Assembly (NCBI GenBank): GCA_947492825.1
Contig: CANLNT010000001.1
Coordinates: 1,116,001-1,180,000, forward strand
Reading direction: 5' to 3'
From: an uncultured Paracoccaceae bacterium
Lineage (GTDB): Bacteria > Pseudomonadota > Alphaproteobacteria > Rhodobacterales > Rhodobacteraceae
DNA: 64,000 nucleotides
Part shown: positions 26,638 to 36,398 of the stretch, piece after piece
Layout: every line of letters starts with the position of its first letter
How positions within the stretch are numbered: the first letter of the stretch is position 1
Position numbers and translations under genes: made by a program
Notes under the pieces: model-generated
Database searches by the model: none
The model's input: the letters and a program-made list of their open reading frames with translations, nothing else
Told to the model about the DNA's origin: nothing

Positions 26638-27465
26638 CTACGATTTTGATCTCCCCGCCGGGGTTCCGGCAAGCGGCCAATAGAAATCGGGGGGAATTCC
26701 CGCCTCTGCGCGTTTTTCTTCATTGAACGGTGGTTTCAGCGCGCCATGAAAATACCGGCGGACCAGATCGTGAAAGACCGGTGTCGGGTCAAGATTGTCG
26801 CGGCCACATAGAAAGTGGAACCATTTGGACCCATAGGCCACGTGGTGTACTTCTTCGGCGTAGATCACCTCGAGCGCAGCAACGGCATCAGGCAGCTTTA
26901 CGGACCGGAAAATCTGGATCATGCCCGGCGTCACATCAAGGCCGCGCGCTTCCAGCACCATCGGCACCACCGCCAGGCGACCCATCAGATCATCCGCTGT
27001 GTCAGTGGCCGCGCGCCACATGCCTGCATGGGCAGGCAAGGCGCCATAATGTGATCCCAGTGCTTCAAGACAGTCGCACATCAGATTGAAATGTTTCGAT
27101 TCTTCGTCAGCTGCTTTGACCCAATCGTCGTAGAACCCAATCGGCAACGGGACGTGCGAGAAACGCGCGATGATATCCCAGTGCAGGTCCACGGCGTTCA
27201 GCTCAATATGAGCCACCGCATGCAAAAGTGCGATCCGACCTGCAGGGCTGCCGGGTTTGCGATGCGGCACATCCCGCGGGTCCAGCAATGCAGGCTGGTC
27301 TGGGCGCGCCGGAAAATCCGGTGGGCTGGCGGTCCCGATTTCCGGCATCTCGCCCGTCTTGCGTGCCGCTTGCCACTGGGCCGCAAAGTCACGCGACAAC
27401 GCGGTCTTGGCGCGCCCGTCCGCTGTTGTCAGCACCGCAACTGCCATTTCTGCCAATGGGATCAT
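26638..27465 (-). CDS. DUF455 family ferritin-like protein
   Basis: 275 residues, largely helical. Paired metal-ligand-like motifs fit a diiron four-helix bundle: HAVAHIELNAVDLHWD (E, H), KAADEESKHFNLMCDCLEALG (EE..H), VLEARGLDV and IYAEEVHHVAYG (EExxH). DUF455 proteins resemble ferritins and tRNA hydroxylase MiaE; no function is assigned. An AAAGGG ribosome site stands before the ATG at 27465, next to dispersed-repeat core E. Its promoter may therefore lie in or beyond that repeat. Confidence 0.82.
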   Translation of the reverse strand: MIPLAEMAVAVLTTADGRAKTALSRDFAAQWQAARKTGEMPEIGTASPPDFPARPDQPALLDPRDVPHRKPGSPAGRIALLHAVAHIELNAVDLHWDIIARFSHVPLPIGFYDDWVKAADEESKHFNLMCDCLEALGSHYGALPAHAGMWRAATDTADDLMGRLAVVPMVLEARGLDVTPGMIQIFRSVKLPDAVAALEVIYAEEVHHVAYGSKWFHFLCGRDNLDPTPVFHDLVRRYFHGALKPPFNEEKRAEAGIPPDFYWPLAGTPAGRSKS

Positions 27466-27479
27466 TGCATGACCCTTTG

Positions 27480-27503
27480 CTTTCTTTTGAATGAAAATAT
27501 GCC
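27480..27503 (-). repeat. Dispersed intergenic repeat core, copy E
   Basis: On the minus strand this reads GGCATATTTTCATTCAAAAG and continues AAAG, the same core as copy A at 5715. GCCTCCGGCGGG precedes it, as in copy D. It lies 15 nt upstream of the DUF455 start codon. Confidence 0.7.
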
Positions 27504-27548
27504 CGCCGGAGGCAAACGGTTATTCGATGAGTAATCGCGGTCCCCGGC

Positions 27549-28016
27549 TCAAAGGGCGCGCACCGCGTCCAACACCGCGTCTACGTGGCCAGGGACTTTG
27601 ACCTTGCGCCAGACCTGCGCAATCTTGCCGTCGGCATCAATCAGAAAAGTCGACCGTTCGATCCCCATGTAGGTCTTGCCGTACATGCTTTTTTCTTTCC
27701 ACACGCCGTAACGTTCACAGACATCGCCGTCTTCGTCCGACAAAAGGGCGACGCCAAGGTTGTGCTTGGCCACGAACTTGTCGTGCTTTTTCACACTGTC
27801 CTTGGACACCCCCAGGACAACCGCACCTGCGGCCGCAAAGTCAGCGCTGTGATCTGTGAACCCAATCGCCTGCTTGGTACAGCCCGAGGTGTCATCGCGC
27901 GGATAGAAATAGAGCACGACGGCCTGACCCGCAAAATCGGCCAGATCAATCATTTCACCGCCGTCGCGGGGCAGGTTCACAGCGGGGGCGGGACCACCAA
28001 TTGAGAGTTCAGACAT
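27549..28016 (-). CDS. bcp: Peroxiredoxin, Bcp/PrxQ type
   Basis: 155 residues of the AhpC-TSA fold. The peroxidatic Cys46 lies in YPRDDTSGCTKQAIG. The resolving cysteine five residues later in E. coli Bcp is missing (Ile there); another Cys is present in DGDVCERYG. It reduces hydrogen peroxide and organic hydroperoxides in the cytoplasm, using thioredoxin or another thiol. The ATG at 28016 follows GGAGA by 6 nt; a longer frame to 28052 has no ribosome site. It is divergent from the AsmA-like gene. Confidence 0.92.
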   Translation of the reverse strand: MSELSIGGPAPAVNLPRDGGEMIDLADFAGQAVVLYFYPRDDTSGCTKQAIGFTDHSADFAAAGAVVLGVSKDSVKKHDKFVAKHNLGVALLSDEDGDVCERYGVWKEKSMYGKTYMGIERSTFLIDADGKIAQVWRKVKVPGHVDAVLDAVRAL

Positions 28017-28101
28017 CGGGTGTCTCCTTTTGCGGGCTGCATTGCGTTTCAATTTCGTTTTAGTGTGCGCTGAGCAAAGTTAAAGCCCGGACGGGCAAGC
28101 C

Positions 28102-31100
28102 ATGACGCAAACAGACGAAAAACCGAAACCGCCGCGCAGGCGCAAGGTTGCCCGGGCGGCCTTGCACGGGGTGCGCGTGATCTGGCTTGTGGCCTGTCTG
28201 CCGGTGCTCTTTGCGATAGTGGCGGCGCTGATGATGATTGACCGCGACATCACCGCGCCGACATGGGTCACCAAACGGGTCGAGGCGCGCGCAGCAGAGA
28301 TGTTGGGCGGCGGATCGCTGGCTTTTGGAGAAATCAGTTTGCGCATCGGGCGCGATCTGCATCCGCGCATGCAATTGCGCGACACGGTGCTGCGTGACGC
28401 AACGGGCGCAGTGTTGGCGCGCGTGCCACAGATTAGCGGATTGGTGTCGCCGCGCGGGTTGCTGTTTGATCGCGCAGCCCTTGTGCAAGAGCTGCAGCTT
28501 ACGGGCGCACAACTAGACCTGCGCCGTGCGGCGGATGGATCGGTGGCCATTGCCTTTGATCAGGGCCGCGCGGTCACCGGACGCGCCGACGGCTTGCAGG
28601 CGCTTTTGGCCGAGGTGGATCAGGTTTTCGCCCGCCCGGCGCTGGCGGCACTTGAGCAGGTGAGCGTCGACGGTGTCGTGATCAACTACAGCGACGCGCG
28701 TGCTGGCCGGGCCTGGACGGTGGATGGCGGCACTTTGATGTTGGATGTGCGTGGCGGGGCGACGCGGCTGGATGCGGACTTTGCCGTGCTCAGCGGCGGG
28801 TCGGTGGGCCAAATTGCATTAGGGTTTGACAGCCCCGCCGATGACGCAAGTGCTGCGATCACGGTGGCGGTCAGCGATTTGCCTGCGCGCGACATTGCCA
28901 CCCAATCCCCGGCCTTGTCGTGGCTTGGCGCGGTGGATGCGCCGCTGACGGCCACGATGACGACAGGGATTGATGCCGCGGGCGACCTCACGGATTTGAC
29001 CGCGACGCTTGAACTCGGGGCCGGACAATTGGCACCTCCGGGGGCCGCACCCTTGGGCTTTGACGGGGCAGAGGTGGCGCTGCGATTTCTACCCGCCGAC
29101 CTGCGACTTGATTTTCAGGCGCTGACACTGCGCACCGAATGGGGCGCTGTGTCGGGCCGGGGGCAGGCCTTTGCCAGTGACCTAAGCGATGGGCTGCCCG
29201 ATGCGCTGATCGGGCAGTTTGTCTTTCCTGACCTGCGCCTGAACCCCGCAGGCGTCTATGAGGCACCCGTTGCGATGGGTGATCTGGCCGTTGACGCGCG
29301 CCTGCGCTTGCAGCCCTTTGGGGTTGAAGTCGGGCAGGCCGTGATTGTGGGCGCAGACGGCACGCTCGTTGCAAGTGGTGCGGCCAAAGCGGGCGCGGAT
29401 GGTTGGCAGGCCGCACTGGATCTGCGCGGCAATACGATCACCCGCGACCGGATCATGGCGCTTTGGCCGCAAGAGACTGCGACAGGTGCGCGCCGTTGGT
29501 TTGAAACCAACCTGACAGCCGCGCGGATCAAGGACCTGCATCTGGGCTGGCGCAGCGCCCCTGAACAGCCCCAGCGGCTGGCGCTGCAATTTGGCTTTGA
29601 TGCCACCGATCTGCGGATTTTCAAACGGATCGACCCGATCCGGGGCGGGTCCGGCCACGCCAGCCTGATCGACAATCGGCTCGTGCTGACCCTGGCCGAG
29701 GGCGAAGTGCTGGCCCCGCAGGGCGGTCAGTTGGATTTTGCAGGATCGATCATGACGATCCCGGATGTGCGGATCAAAAACCCCCCGATGGAATTAGATT
29801 TGCAAGTTGCCAGCACCATCACAGGCGCATTGTCTGTGCTGGATCAGCCGCCGTTTGGGTTGATGTCGCGCAGCAATTTTCCAGTCGATGCGGTGGATGG
29901 CCGGGCTGAGACTGTGGCCCGTCTGGCGTTTCCGCTGAAGAACCCGGTGCCGCGTGAAGAGTTACAGTTTGACGTGACCGCCGGATTGCGCAGTGTCAGC
30001 AGTGAAACCTTGATCAAGGGGCGATCGCTGCGTGGGACAGGCCTGACGGTCGCGGTTGACCCTGTCGGGCTGACGATCAGCGGGCCGGTGCGGGTAGATG
30101 GGGTGCCGATGCACGGTGCGTGGTCGCGGATTACAGGCCAACAAGGCAGCAGCGTTTCGGCGACGATTGCCTTGTCCCAGAACACGCTGGATGCTTTTGG
30201 TGTGGCACTGCCACCGGGCACGGTCAGCGGCGAGGGGCAGGGGGAGCTGCAACTTGATCTGCAAAGGGGGGAGCCGCCGCGCTTTCGGCTGACCTCTGAT
30301 TTGCGCGGGATCGGGCTGGCCTTGCCGCAGGTCAGTGTTCGCAAGCCGCAGGGCGAGGCCGGGTCGTTTGCCGTGGCCGGTCAGCTTGGTACGCCACCTC
30401 GGATCGAGACGCTAGAGATTGCGGGTGGCGGGTTGGCGGCCACCGGGCAGATCAACCTTGATCCCAATGGCAGGCTTTCGGCGGCGCGGTTCTCTCGGGT
30501 GCAGGTGGGCAATTGGCTGGATGCGCCGGTCACGTTGCGTGGGCGCGGGGCCGGGCGGCCCGTGGGGGTTGAGGTCGCGGGCGGTGTGCTGGATTTACGG
30601 CGCGCGCGGTTTGGCCCGCCATCGGGTGGCGAAGGCGGGCCGATTGATGTGTCACTCGATCGGATGCAAGTGACCGAAGGGATTGCCCTGCGCGGGTTTC
30701 GCGGCACCTTCAGCAGTACAGGCGGGCTGGCTGGCGAATTCACGGCACGTGTGAATGACGGCCCCGGTGTGCGGGGCACAGTCGCACCACAAAACGGACG
30801 CACGGCGCTGCGCATTCAAAGCGATGATGCAGGCGGTGCGGTCCGTGCGGCAGGGTTCCTGAAAAATGGTGTGGGCGGTGATCTGGACCTGCGACTGTTG
30901 CCCGCCGGGGCCGCTGGCAGCTTTGACGGTTATCTTGCGATCCGGGACATCCGGGTGCGGGATGCGCCATCCATCGCGGCCCTTTTGGACGCGATCAGCG
31001 TGGTTGGCCTGTTGCAGCAATTGGACGGGCAGGGGCTGGCCTTTGATACGGTCGATGCGCGGTTTCGGTTGACCCCCGCGCAGGTCGTTGTGACCGAGGC

Positions 31101-31374
31101 GAGCGCCGTCGGGCCGGGGCTTGGCATTTCGCTGGATGGGATTTACACGCTCGCCAGCAAATCGGTTGATTTTCAGGGCGTCGTGTCACCTTTCTACATA
31201 CTCAACAGTATCGGCAGCGTGCTGACCCGCCGGGGTGAGGGGCTGATCGGGTTCAACTTTACGATCACCGGCACGGGCGATGCGCCGGATGTGGCGGTGA
31301 ACCCGCTGTCAGCCTTCACGCCGGGGATGTTCCGCGAGATTTTCCGCCGTCCGCCGCCGCAGGTCACACCATGA
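28102..31374 (+). CDS. AsmA-like/YhdP-type large envelope protein
   Basis: 1090 residues. A basic cytoplasmic N-terminus ([12 protein letters not shown]) is followed by one membrane helix ([21 protein letters not shown]), then more than 1000 periplasmic residues of repeating beta strands. The N-terminal part fits DUF3971 and the end fits the AsmA-like C-terminal region (DSIG-like [25 protein letters not shown]). Proteins of this fold form long hydrophobic grooves that carry phospholipid between inner and outer membranes (YhdP, TamB, AsmA in E. coli); that role is inferred. queA overlaps its last 4 nt (ATGA). Confidence 0.82.
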   Translation: MTQTDEKPKPPRRRKVARAALHGVRVIWLVACLPVLFAIVAALMMIDRDITAPTWVTKRVEARAAEMLGGGSLAFGEISLRIGRDLHPRMQLRDTVLRDATGAVLARVPQISGLVSPRGLLFDRAALVQELQLTGAQLDLRRAADGSVAIAFDQGRAVTGRADGLQALLAEVDQVFARPALAALEQVSVDGVVINYSDARAGRAWTVDGGTLMLDVRGGATRLDADFAVLSGGSVGQIALGFDSPADDASAAITVAVSDLPARDIATQSPALSWLGAVDAPLTATMTTGIDAAGDLTDLTATLELGAGQLAPPGAAPLGFDGAEVALRFLPADLRLDFQALTLRTEWGAVSGRGQAFASDLSDGLPDALIGQFVFPDLRLNPAGVYEAPVAMGDLAVDARLRLQPFGVEVGQAVIVGADGTLVASGAAKAGADGWQAALDLRGNTITRDRIMALWPQETATGARRWFETNLTAARIKDLHLGWRSAPEQPQRLALQFGFDATDLRIFKRIDPIRGGSGHASLIDNRLVLTLAEGEVLAPQGGQLDFAGSIMTIPDVRIKNPPMELDLQVASTITGALSVLDQPPFGLMSRSNFPVDAVDGRAETVARLAFPLKNPVPREELQFDVTAGLRSVSSETLIKGRSLRGTGLTVAVDPVGLTISGPVRVDGVPMHGAWSRITGQQGSSVSATIALSQNTLDAFGVALPPGTVSGEGQGELQLDLQRGEPPRFRLTSDLRGIGLALPQVSVRKPQGEAGSFAVAGQLGTPPRIETLEIAGGGLAATGQINLDPNGRLSAARFSRVQVGNWLDAPVTLRGRGAGRPVGVEVAGGVLDLRRARFGPPSGGEGGPIDVSLDRMQVTEGIALRGFRGTFSSTGGLAGEFTARVNDGPGVRGTVAPQNGRTALRIQSDDAGGAVRAAGFLKNGVGGDLDLRLLPAGAAGSFDGYLAIRDIRVRDAPSIAALLDAISVVGLLQQLDGQGLAFDTVDARFRLTPAQVVVTEASAVGPGLGISLDGIYTLASKSVDFQGVVSPFYILNSIGSVLTRRGEGLIGFNFTITGTGDAPDVAVNPLSAFTPGMFREIFRRPPPQVTP

Positions 31375-32426
31375 AGCTATCGTCTTTTGATTTTGACCTG
31401 CCAGAGGATCGGATCGCGGTCCGCCCTGCGCGTCCACGCACAGCGGCCAAGCTGTTGGTGGCGGGGCCGGACCGGTTTGACGATCTGACGGTTGCTGATC
31501 TGACAGACGTGCTGCGCCCAGGTGACCGGCTGGTGCTGAACGACACCAAGGTCATTCCCGCACGGCTGAGCGGTTTGCGCAGCCGGGATGGTGACGCAGG
31601 ACCAACAGAGGCCCGGATTGAGGTCACATTGCTGGAACCGCAGGCGGGCGGGACATGGACCGCGCTCGTCAAGCCGCTGAAGAAGGTACGCGACGGAGAA
31701 GTGATCACCTTTTCGCCCGATCTGTCAGCCACGGTTGAAAGCCGGGCTGAGGGGCAGGCGGTGCTGCGGTTTGGCGTGCAGGGCGATGACTTTGATGCTG
31801 CATTGCAAGCTGCCGGAGCCATGCCCTTGCCACCCTATATTGCCGCCAAGCGTCCGGCGGATGAGGCCGATAAACAGGACTATCAGACCTATTGGGCGCG
31901 GCATCAGGGGGCCGTGGCGGCCCCAACGGCATCGTTGCATTTTGATGGGGCTTTACTGGACGCGCTGGCAACGATGGGGGTCACATTTACCTATGTGACG
32001 CTGCATGTGGGCGCGGGCACCTTCCTGCCCGTCAAGGTGGACGATGTCACCCAGCACAAGATGCACAGCGAATGGGGCCATGTGTCAAAACAGGCCGCAG
32101 CAGAGGTGAATGCCACCCGCGCAGCAGGCGGTCGGGTGATCCCTGTCGGCACAACGGCGCTGCGATTGATCGAAAGTGCGGCGACCGATGCTGGCCTTGC
32201 CCCGTGGGAGGGGCCCACGGACATCTTCATCACGCCGGGGTTCGAATTTCAGATCGCGGATGGGTTAATGACCAACTTTCATCTGCCCAAATCCACCCTG
32301 ATGATGTTGGTGTCGGCACTCATGGGGATCGACCGGATCAGGGCGATTTATGACCACGCGATAAAGTCCGACTACCGGTTCTTTTCCTATGGCGATGCCT
32401 CGCTTTTGCTGCCAAAGGGCCGTTGA
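31371..32426 (+). CDS. queA: S-adenosylmethionine:tRNA ribosyltransferase-isomerase
   Basis: 351 residues. It transfers the ribosyl group of SAM to 7-aminomethyl-7-deazaguanine in tRNA, giving epoxyqueuosine. Family segments are [18 protein letters not shown] at the start, [32 protein letters not shown]-like [14 protein letters not shown], and [32 protein letters not shown] near the end. The start codon overlaps the stop of the AsmA-like gene as ATGA, so the two are coupled. No tgt is in the window downstream. Confidence 0.97.
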   Translation: MKLSSFDFDLPEDRIAVRPARPRTAAKLLVAGPDRFDDLTVADLTDVLRPGDRLVLNDTKVIPARLSGLRSRDGDAGPTEARIEVTLLEPQAGGTWTALVKPLKKVRDGEVITFSPDLSATVESRAEGQAVLRFGVQGDDFDAALQAAGAMPLPPYIAAKRPADEADKQDYQTYWARHQGAVAAPTASLHFDGALLDALATMGVTFTYVTLHVGAGTFLPVKVDDVTQHKMHSEWGHVSKQAAAEVNATRAAGGRVIPVGTTALRLIESAATDAGLAPWEGPTDIFITPGFEFQIADGLMTNFHLPKSTLMMLVSALMGIDRIRAIYDHAIKSDYRFFSYGDASLLLPKGR

Positions 32427-32521
32427 GCGGCGCAAGCGACCAAAAACGCCGCAGATAGACCAGATGCTAACCTTCTCCGGTGCAAGATACACTTGACCCC
32501 ACCTTCTCGAAAGGGCTCGAA

Positions 32522-33784
32522 ATGATACAGGTTTTTGGCGCATCATGGGCGCTGTTTCTGGGCATGTTCATGTTGATGATCGGCAATGGCCTGCAAGGGA
32601 CATTGCTGGGTCTGCGCGGCGAGATGGAAGGGTTCACGACGCTGGAATTGTCGGTCGTGATGTCGGCCTATTTCGCAGGCTTCCTGTTTGCGTCGAAAAT
32701 GGTGCCGAAAATGATCCAGCGGGTCGGGCATGTGCGGGTCTTCGCGGCGTTGGGGTCGACGATTTCGGCGGTCCTGATCCTATATCCGACGCTGGCAGAG
32801 CCCTGGGCTTGGACCATAGGGCGTGTGGTAATCGGGTTCTGCTTTTGCGGCGTTTACGTTACCGCGGAAAGCTGGCTGAATGATGCCAGCACGAACGAAA
32901 CGCGGGGGCAGTCCTTGTCGATCTACATGATCGTGCAAATGGCCGGGATCGTCTTTGCGCAATATATCCTGAGCCGGGGCGACGTGGGCGGCTATATCCT
33001 GTTCATCATCCCGTCGGTGATGGTGTCGCTGGCCTTTGCGCCGATTTTGCTGTCGGTCAAACCGACGCCCGCCTTTGACCAGACCAAACCGATGACGATC
33101 CGCAAGATGATCGATGCCTCGCCATTGGCCTGTTTCGGGATGTTCATGCTGGGCGGCGTCTTTTCGGCACAATTTGGCATGTCGGCGATTTATGCTGCGC
33201 GTGCGGGGTTTACTGTGGCAGAGGTATCATTGTTCGTCTCGGCCATTTATGTCGCCGCATTGGTCGCACAATATCCCATTGGTTGGGCGTCCGACCGGAT
33301 GGACCGGCGCCTGTTGATCGTCTGGGTCTGCGTGATCGGGGCGATAGGGGCGTTGATCGGTGCTGTTCTGCCAAGTTCGCTGTTTGTGGCGCTGGTGGCA
33401 GGCGCGCTGGTCGGCGGAACATCCAACCCGCTTTATGCGTTGCTGATCGCTTATGCCAACGACTATCTGGCGCGCGAGGATATGGCCGCCGCCTCTGGCG
33501 GGTTGCTGTTTATCAATGGGATCGGGGCGATCGCGGGGCCGCTGATCGTCGGGGCGATGTTGGATATCTATGGACCGCAGGGCTATTGGGTGTTTCTGGC
33601 GGTCTTGCTGGGCGGGGTGGCGATCTATGCGGTCTGGCGGATGGCCCGCCGTTCGCGCAGCGCCTTGGATTTGGACACTGTGCCATATGCACAGGTTGGC
33701 CCGTCAACCACGCCAATCGTCGCCGAGATGGCGCAGGAATGGTATCTGGATGGTGACGCTGCCGAAGAGGATCCGCAGCCCTAG
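32522..33784 (+). CDS. MFS transporter, YcaD-like 12-TM
   Basis: 420 residues, about 12 membrane helices (for example ALFLGMFMLMIGNGLQGTLLG, FVSAIYVAALVAQYPIGWASD and PLIVGAMLDIYGPQGYW). The motif YPIGWASDRMDRR is the conserved MFS loop between helices 8 and 9. The C-terminal 50 residues are acidic and cytoplasmic. The substrate is unknown; distant resemblance is to YcaD-type proteins. The ATG at 32522 has AAAGGG 7 nt upstream and homologues start MIQV; a GTG at 32480 is in frame but unsupported. It starts 95 bp after queA on the same strand. Confidence 0.82.
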   Translation: MIQVFGASWALFLGMFMLMIGNGLQGTLLGLRGEMEGFTTLELSVVMSAYFAGFLFASKMVPKMIQRVGHVRVFAALGSTISAVLILYPTLAEPWAWTIGRVVIGFCFCGVYVTAESWLNDASTNETRGQSLSIYMIVQMAGIVFAQYILSRGDVGGYILFIIPSVMVSLAFAPILLSVKPTPAFDQTKPMTIRKMIDASPLACFGMFMLGGVFSAQFGMSAIYAARAGFTVAEVSLFVSAIYVAALVAQYPIGWASDRMDRRLLIVWVCVIGAIGALIGAVLPSSLFVALVAGALVGGTSNPLYALLIAYANDYLAREDMAAASGGLLFINGIGAIAGPLIVGAMLDIYGPQGYWVFLAVLLGGVAIYAVWRMARRSRSALDLDTVPYAQVGPSTTPIVAEMAQEWYLDGDAAEEDPQP

Positions 33785-33852
33785 AAAGTCAGGGGTTGCT
33801 TTTTGGGCTATGCCTCTGTTTGAGTGGAGAAAAGCGGTGCGGAGGGTTGTGT

Positions 33853-34431
33853 ATGCGGACCCCACAAGAGGTTCTGGCGTATTGGTTAGACGAGATCGGC
33901 CCGAAGGGGTGGTACGCCGGTGGGGCGGACCTCGACGACGAGATACGCACACGATTTGGCGAAACATGGCAACTGGCGGCGGATGGTGCATTAGGTCTTT
34001 GGCTGACCTGCGCCTCTGAGACGCTGGCCTATATCATCCTCACAGATCAGTTTTCACGCAATATGTTTCGCGGTCAGGCCAAGGCCTTTGATACCGATCC
34101 GGCGGCCTGCATCGCCGCTAAGGTCGCCATAGCCAAGGATTGGGATCTGAAGATCGACGGCATGGCGCGGCAGTTCTTTTATATGCCGCTGATGCATTCC
34201 GAGAATTTGTTTGATCAGGACCGCGCGGTGCGGCTGATCTGTTCACGGATGCCTGACGGCGGCGATGCGAACCTGCTTCATGCCAAGGCCCACCGCGAGA
34301 TCATTCGCCGATTTGGACGCTTCCCGTTTCGCAACGAAGCCTTGGGGCGAGCCACAACCGAAAAGGAACGGCAATTCCTTGAACAGGGCGGATATGGGGC
34401 GATCATGCGGGAGCTTGAGGCCGCCGCCTGA
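33853..34431 (+). CDS. DUF924 family protein
   Basis: 192 residues, all-helical and soluble. Characteristic DUF924 segments are VLAYWLDEIGPKGWY near the start, ILTDQFSRNMFRGQAKAFDTD, RQFFYMPLMHSENLFDQDRAV and HREIIRRFGRFPFRNEALGR. The family is widespread in proteobacteria, with a fold like TPR proteins and no proven function. The ATG at 33853 follows GGAGG by 7 nt; the frame extends upstream without a better start. It lies 68 bp downstream of the MFS gene. Confidence 0.88.
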   Translation: MRTPQEVLAYWLDEIGPKGWYAGGADLDDEIRTRFGETWQLAADGALGLWLTCASETLAYIILTDQFSRNMFRGQAKAFDTDPAACIAAKVAIAKDWDLKIDGMARQFFYMPLMHSENLFDQDRAVRLICSRMPDGGDANLLHAKAHREIIRRFGRFPFRNEALGRATTEKERQFLEQGGYGAIMRELEAAA

Positions 34432-34490
34432 GCCTTGCATTCATGTGATAGCGGCTTTGCCCCTGCACGGGTGGAGGTTTGCGGTAAATT

Positions 34491-34506
34491 AGTTTAACGT
34501 CAAACT
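34491..34506. promoter_or_regulatory. Imperfect palindrome upstream of lpdA
   Basis: AGTTTAACGTCAAACT pairs at seven of eight positions across a central ACGT. It sits 24 nt before the lpdA start, where a repressor would block transcription. The binding factor is unknown. Confidence 0.45.
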
Positions 34507-34529
34507 ATCTTATGCATTGGGAGAGAGAC

Positions 34530-35924
34530 ATGGCTGCGAAATCCTTTGATCTGATCGTGATCGGCGCCGGGCCGGGCGGCTATGTGGCTGCCATTCGCGG
34601 TGCGCAACTGGGGATGAATGTCGCCATTGTCGAACGCGAGCATATGGGCGGTATCTGCCTGAACTGGGGCTGTATCCCCACCAAGGCGCTGCTGCGGTCT
34701 TCAGAAGTCTACCATCTGATGCACCGTGCCAAGGAATTTGGCCTGTCCGTCGACAAGGCCGATTTTGATCTGGGTGCGGTCGTCAAACGTTCCCGTCAGG
34801 TCGCGGGCCAATTGTCGGGTGGCATTGGTCATCTGATGAAGAAGAACAAGATCACCACGGTGATGGGCGAGGCGAAGCTGACCGGCAAAGGCAAGGTCAG
34901 CGTGAAGACCGACAAAGGCACCGAAGAGCTGACGGCCAAAAACATCGTGCTGGCCACGGGCGCGCGGGCGCGCGAATTGTCCGGTCTGGAAGCGGACGGT
35001 GATCTGGTCTGGACATACAAGCACGCGCTCGATCCGGTGCGGATGCCGAAGAAACTGCTTGTGATCGGATCAGGGGCCATCGGCATCGAATTCGCCAGTT
35101 TCTACAATACGATGGGCGCTGACACGACCGTGGTTGAGGTTATGGACCGCGTGCTGCCCGTCGAGGATGCAGAGATTTCGGCCTTTGCCAAAAAGCAGTT
35201 CGTCAAGCAAGGCATGACGATCATGGAAAAGGCGATGGTCAAGCAACTTGACCGCGGCAAAGGCAAGGTGACCGCGCACATCGAAGTGGGCGGTAAGGTT
35301 GAAAAGCAAGAATTCGACACTGTGATCTCCGCCGTTGGAATCGTCGGCAATGTCGAGAACTTGGGCCTTGAGGACTTGGGCGTGAAGATCGACCGCACGC
35401 ATGTGGTCACGGATGAATTTTGCCGCACCGGCGTTGAGGGGCTCTATGCCATTGGTGATATCGCGGGCGCGCCATGGCTTGCGCACAAGGCAAGCCATGA
35501 GGGCGTGATGGTTGCCGATCTGATCGCTGGCAAGCACGCACATCCGGTGAAGCCTGAGAGCATCGCAGGCTGCACCTATTGCCATCCGCAAGTGGCATCC
35601 GTGGGCTACACCGAGGCGAAAGCGAAAGAGCTGGGTTACAAGGTCAAGGTCGGGCGCTTCCCCTTCATCGGCAACGGCAAGGCGATTGCACTGGGCGAGC
35701 CTGAGGGCATGATCAAGACCGTCTTTGACGAGAAGACCGGCGAACTGCTGGGCGCACATATGGTGGGCGCCGAGGTGACCGAGTTGATTCAGGGGTACGT
35801 GGTTGGCCGCCAATTGGAGACCACAGAAGAGGACCTGATGAACACGGTCTTCCCGCATCCGACCCTGTCAGAGATGATGCACGAAAGCGTGCTGGATGCC
35901 TATGGCCGCGTCATTCACATGTGA
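34530..35924 (+). CDS. lpdA: Dihydrolipoyl dehydrogenase (E3)
   Basis: 464 residues. It is a flavoprotein that reoxidises dihydrolipoamide with NAD in pyruvate, 2-oxoglutarate, branched-chain or glycine-cleavage complexes. The FAD site is VIGAGPGGYVAAIRGAQLG, the redox disulfide is Cys43-Cys48 in GGICLNWGCIPTKALL, the NAD site is VIGSGAIGIEFASFY, and the catalytic His-Glu pair is in HPTLSEMMHE. The start at 34530 follows GGAGAGAGA. No E1 or E2 genes adjoin it, so it may serve as the shared E3. A strong terminator follows the stop codon. Confidence 0.95.
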   Translation: MAAKSFDLIVIGAGPGGYVAAIRGAQLGMNVAIVEREHMGGICLNWGCIPTKALLRSSEVYHLMHRAKEFGLSVDKADFDLGAVVKRSRQVAGQLSGGIGHLMKKNKITTVMGEAKLTGKGKVSVKTDKGTEELTAKNIVLATGARARELSGLEADGDLVWTYKHALDPVRMPKKLLVIGSGAIGIEFASFYNTMGADTTVVEVMDRVLPVEDAEISAFAKKQFVKQGMTIMEKAMVKQLDRGKGKVTAHIEVGGKVEKQEFDTVISAVGIVGNVENLGLEDLGVKIDRTHVVTDEFCRTGVEGLYAIGDIAGAPWLAHKASHEGVMVADLIAGKHAHPVKPESIAGCTYCHPQVASVGYTEAKAKELGYKVKVGRFPFIGNGKAIALGEPEGMIKTVFDEKTGELLGAHMVGAEVTELIQGYVVGRQLETTEEDLMNTVFPHPTLSEMMHESVLDAYGRVIHM

Positions 35925-35952
35925 TGTGACGTTGATCCAAGCGGACAAAAAT

Positions 35953-35985
35953 GGTCAGGTTGCAGGCATTGCACCTGACCTTTTT
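35953..35985 (+). terminator. Rho-independent terminator of lpdA
   Basis: GGTCAGGT, a loop with an inner TGCA pair, ACCTGACC, then TTTTT. It ends 14 nt before the start codon of the next gene, so that gene needs its own promoter or read-through. Confidence 0.9.
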
Positions 35986-35999
35986 GTTTGGAGTTCTTG

Positions 36000-36395
36000 A
36001 TGAACCGCTTTTGTGCCCTTGTCGCAGCTCTTGGTCTGTCAGGCAGTCCAGCCGCCGCCGAAGACCTGATGTTTGATTACTTTTCGCATTTGGGGCCAAC
36101 GGATGCCTTCAATTCGCGCGGTGTGCCGCTGGATGATCTGTGTGCACTTGCGCAGCAGGATCGCGCCAATTGGCATCGGTTCAAGAAGCGCGAGGAATTT
36201 GACAGCGCAGATCCTTTCTTCACCACGCCTGCACGGCGCGCGCTGTTCGCGGACCGCTGCCAATATGATCGCAGCTATTTTGCAAACGCCGGGCAGCGCA
36301 TCCGCAACGGCACCCGGCAGTTTTATGTTTACGTCGGGGTCTATGGCTCGGGCGGGCAGGTGACCCGGATCGTGATCGCTGAAGGCGCTGGCTAA
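36000..36395 (+). CDS. Small secreted hypothetical protein
   Basis: 131 residues with a signal peptide (MNRFCALVAALGLSGSPAAAED). The mature part has two cysteines (DDLCALAQQ and FADRCQYD) that could form a disulfide, and ends with a strand-rich segment (QFYVYVGVYGSGGQVTRIVI). Family not recognised. The TTGGAG ribosome site before the ATG at 36000 lies within the region just after the lpdA terminator U-tract, an unusually tight arrangement. It converges on the vWA gene with 3 bp between stops. Confidence 0.65.
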   Translation: MNRFCALVAALGLSGSPAAAEDLMFDYFSHLGPTDAFNSRGVPLDDLCALAQQDRANWHRFKKREEFDSADPFFTTPARRALFADRCQYDRSYFANAGQRIRNGTRQFYVYVGVYGSGGQVTRIVIAEGAG

Positions 36396-36398
36396 GGC

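Noticed and set aside
26489-26680. 63-residue minus-strand frame upstream of the M23 peptidase
   Set aside because: No ribosome site, overlaps both neighbours, and composition is non-coding.
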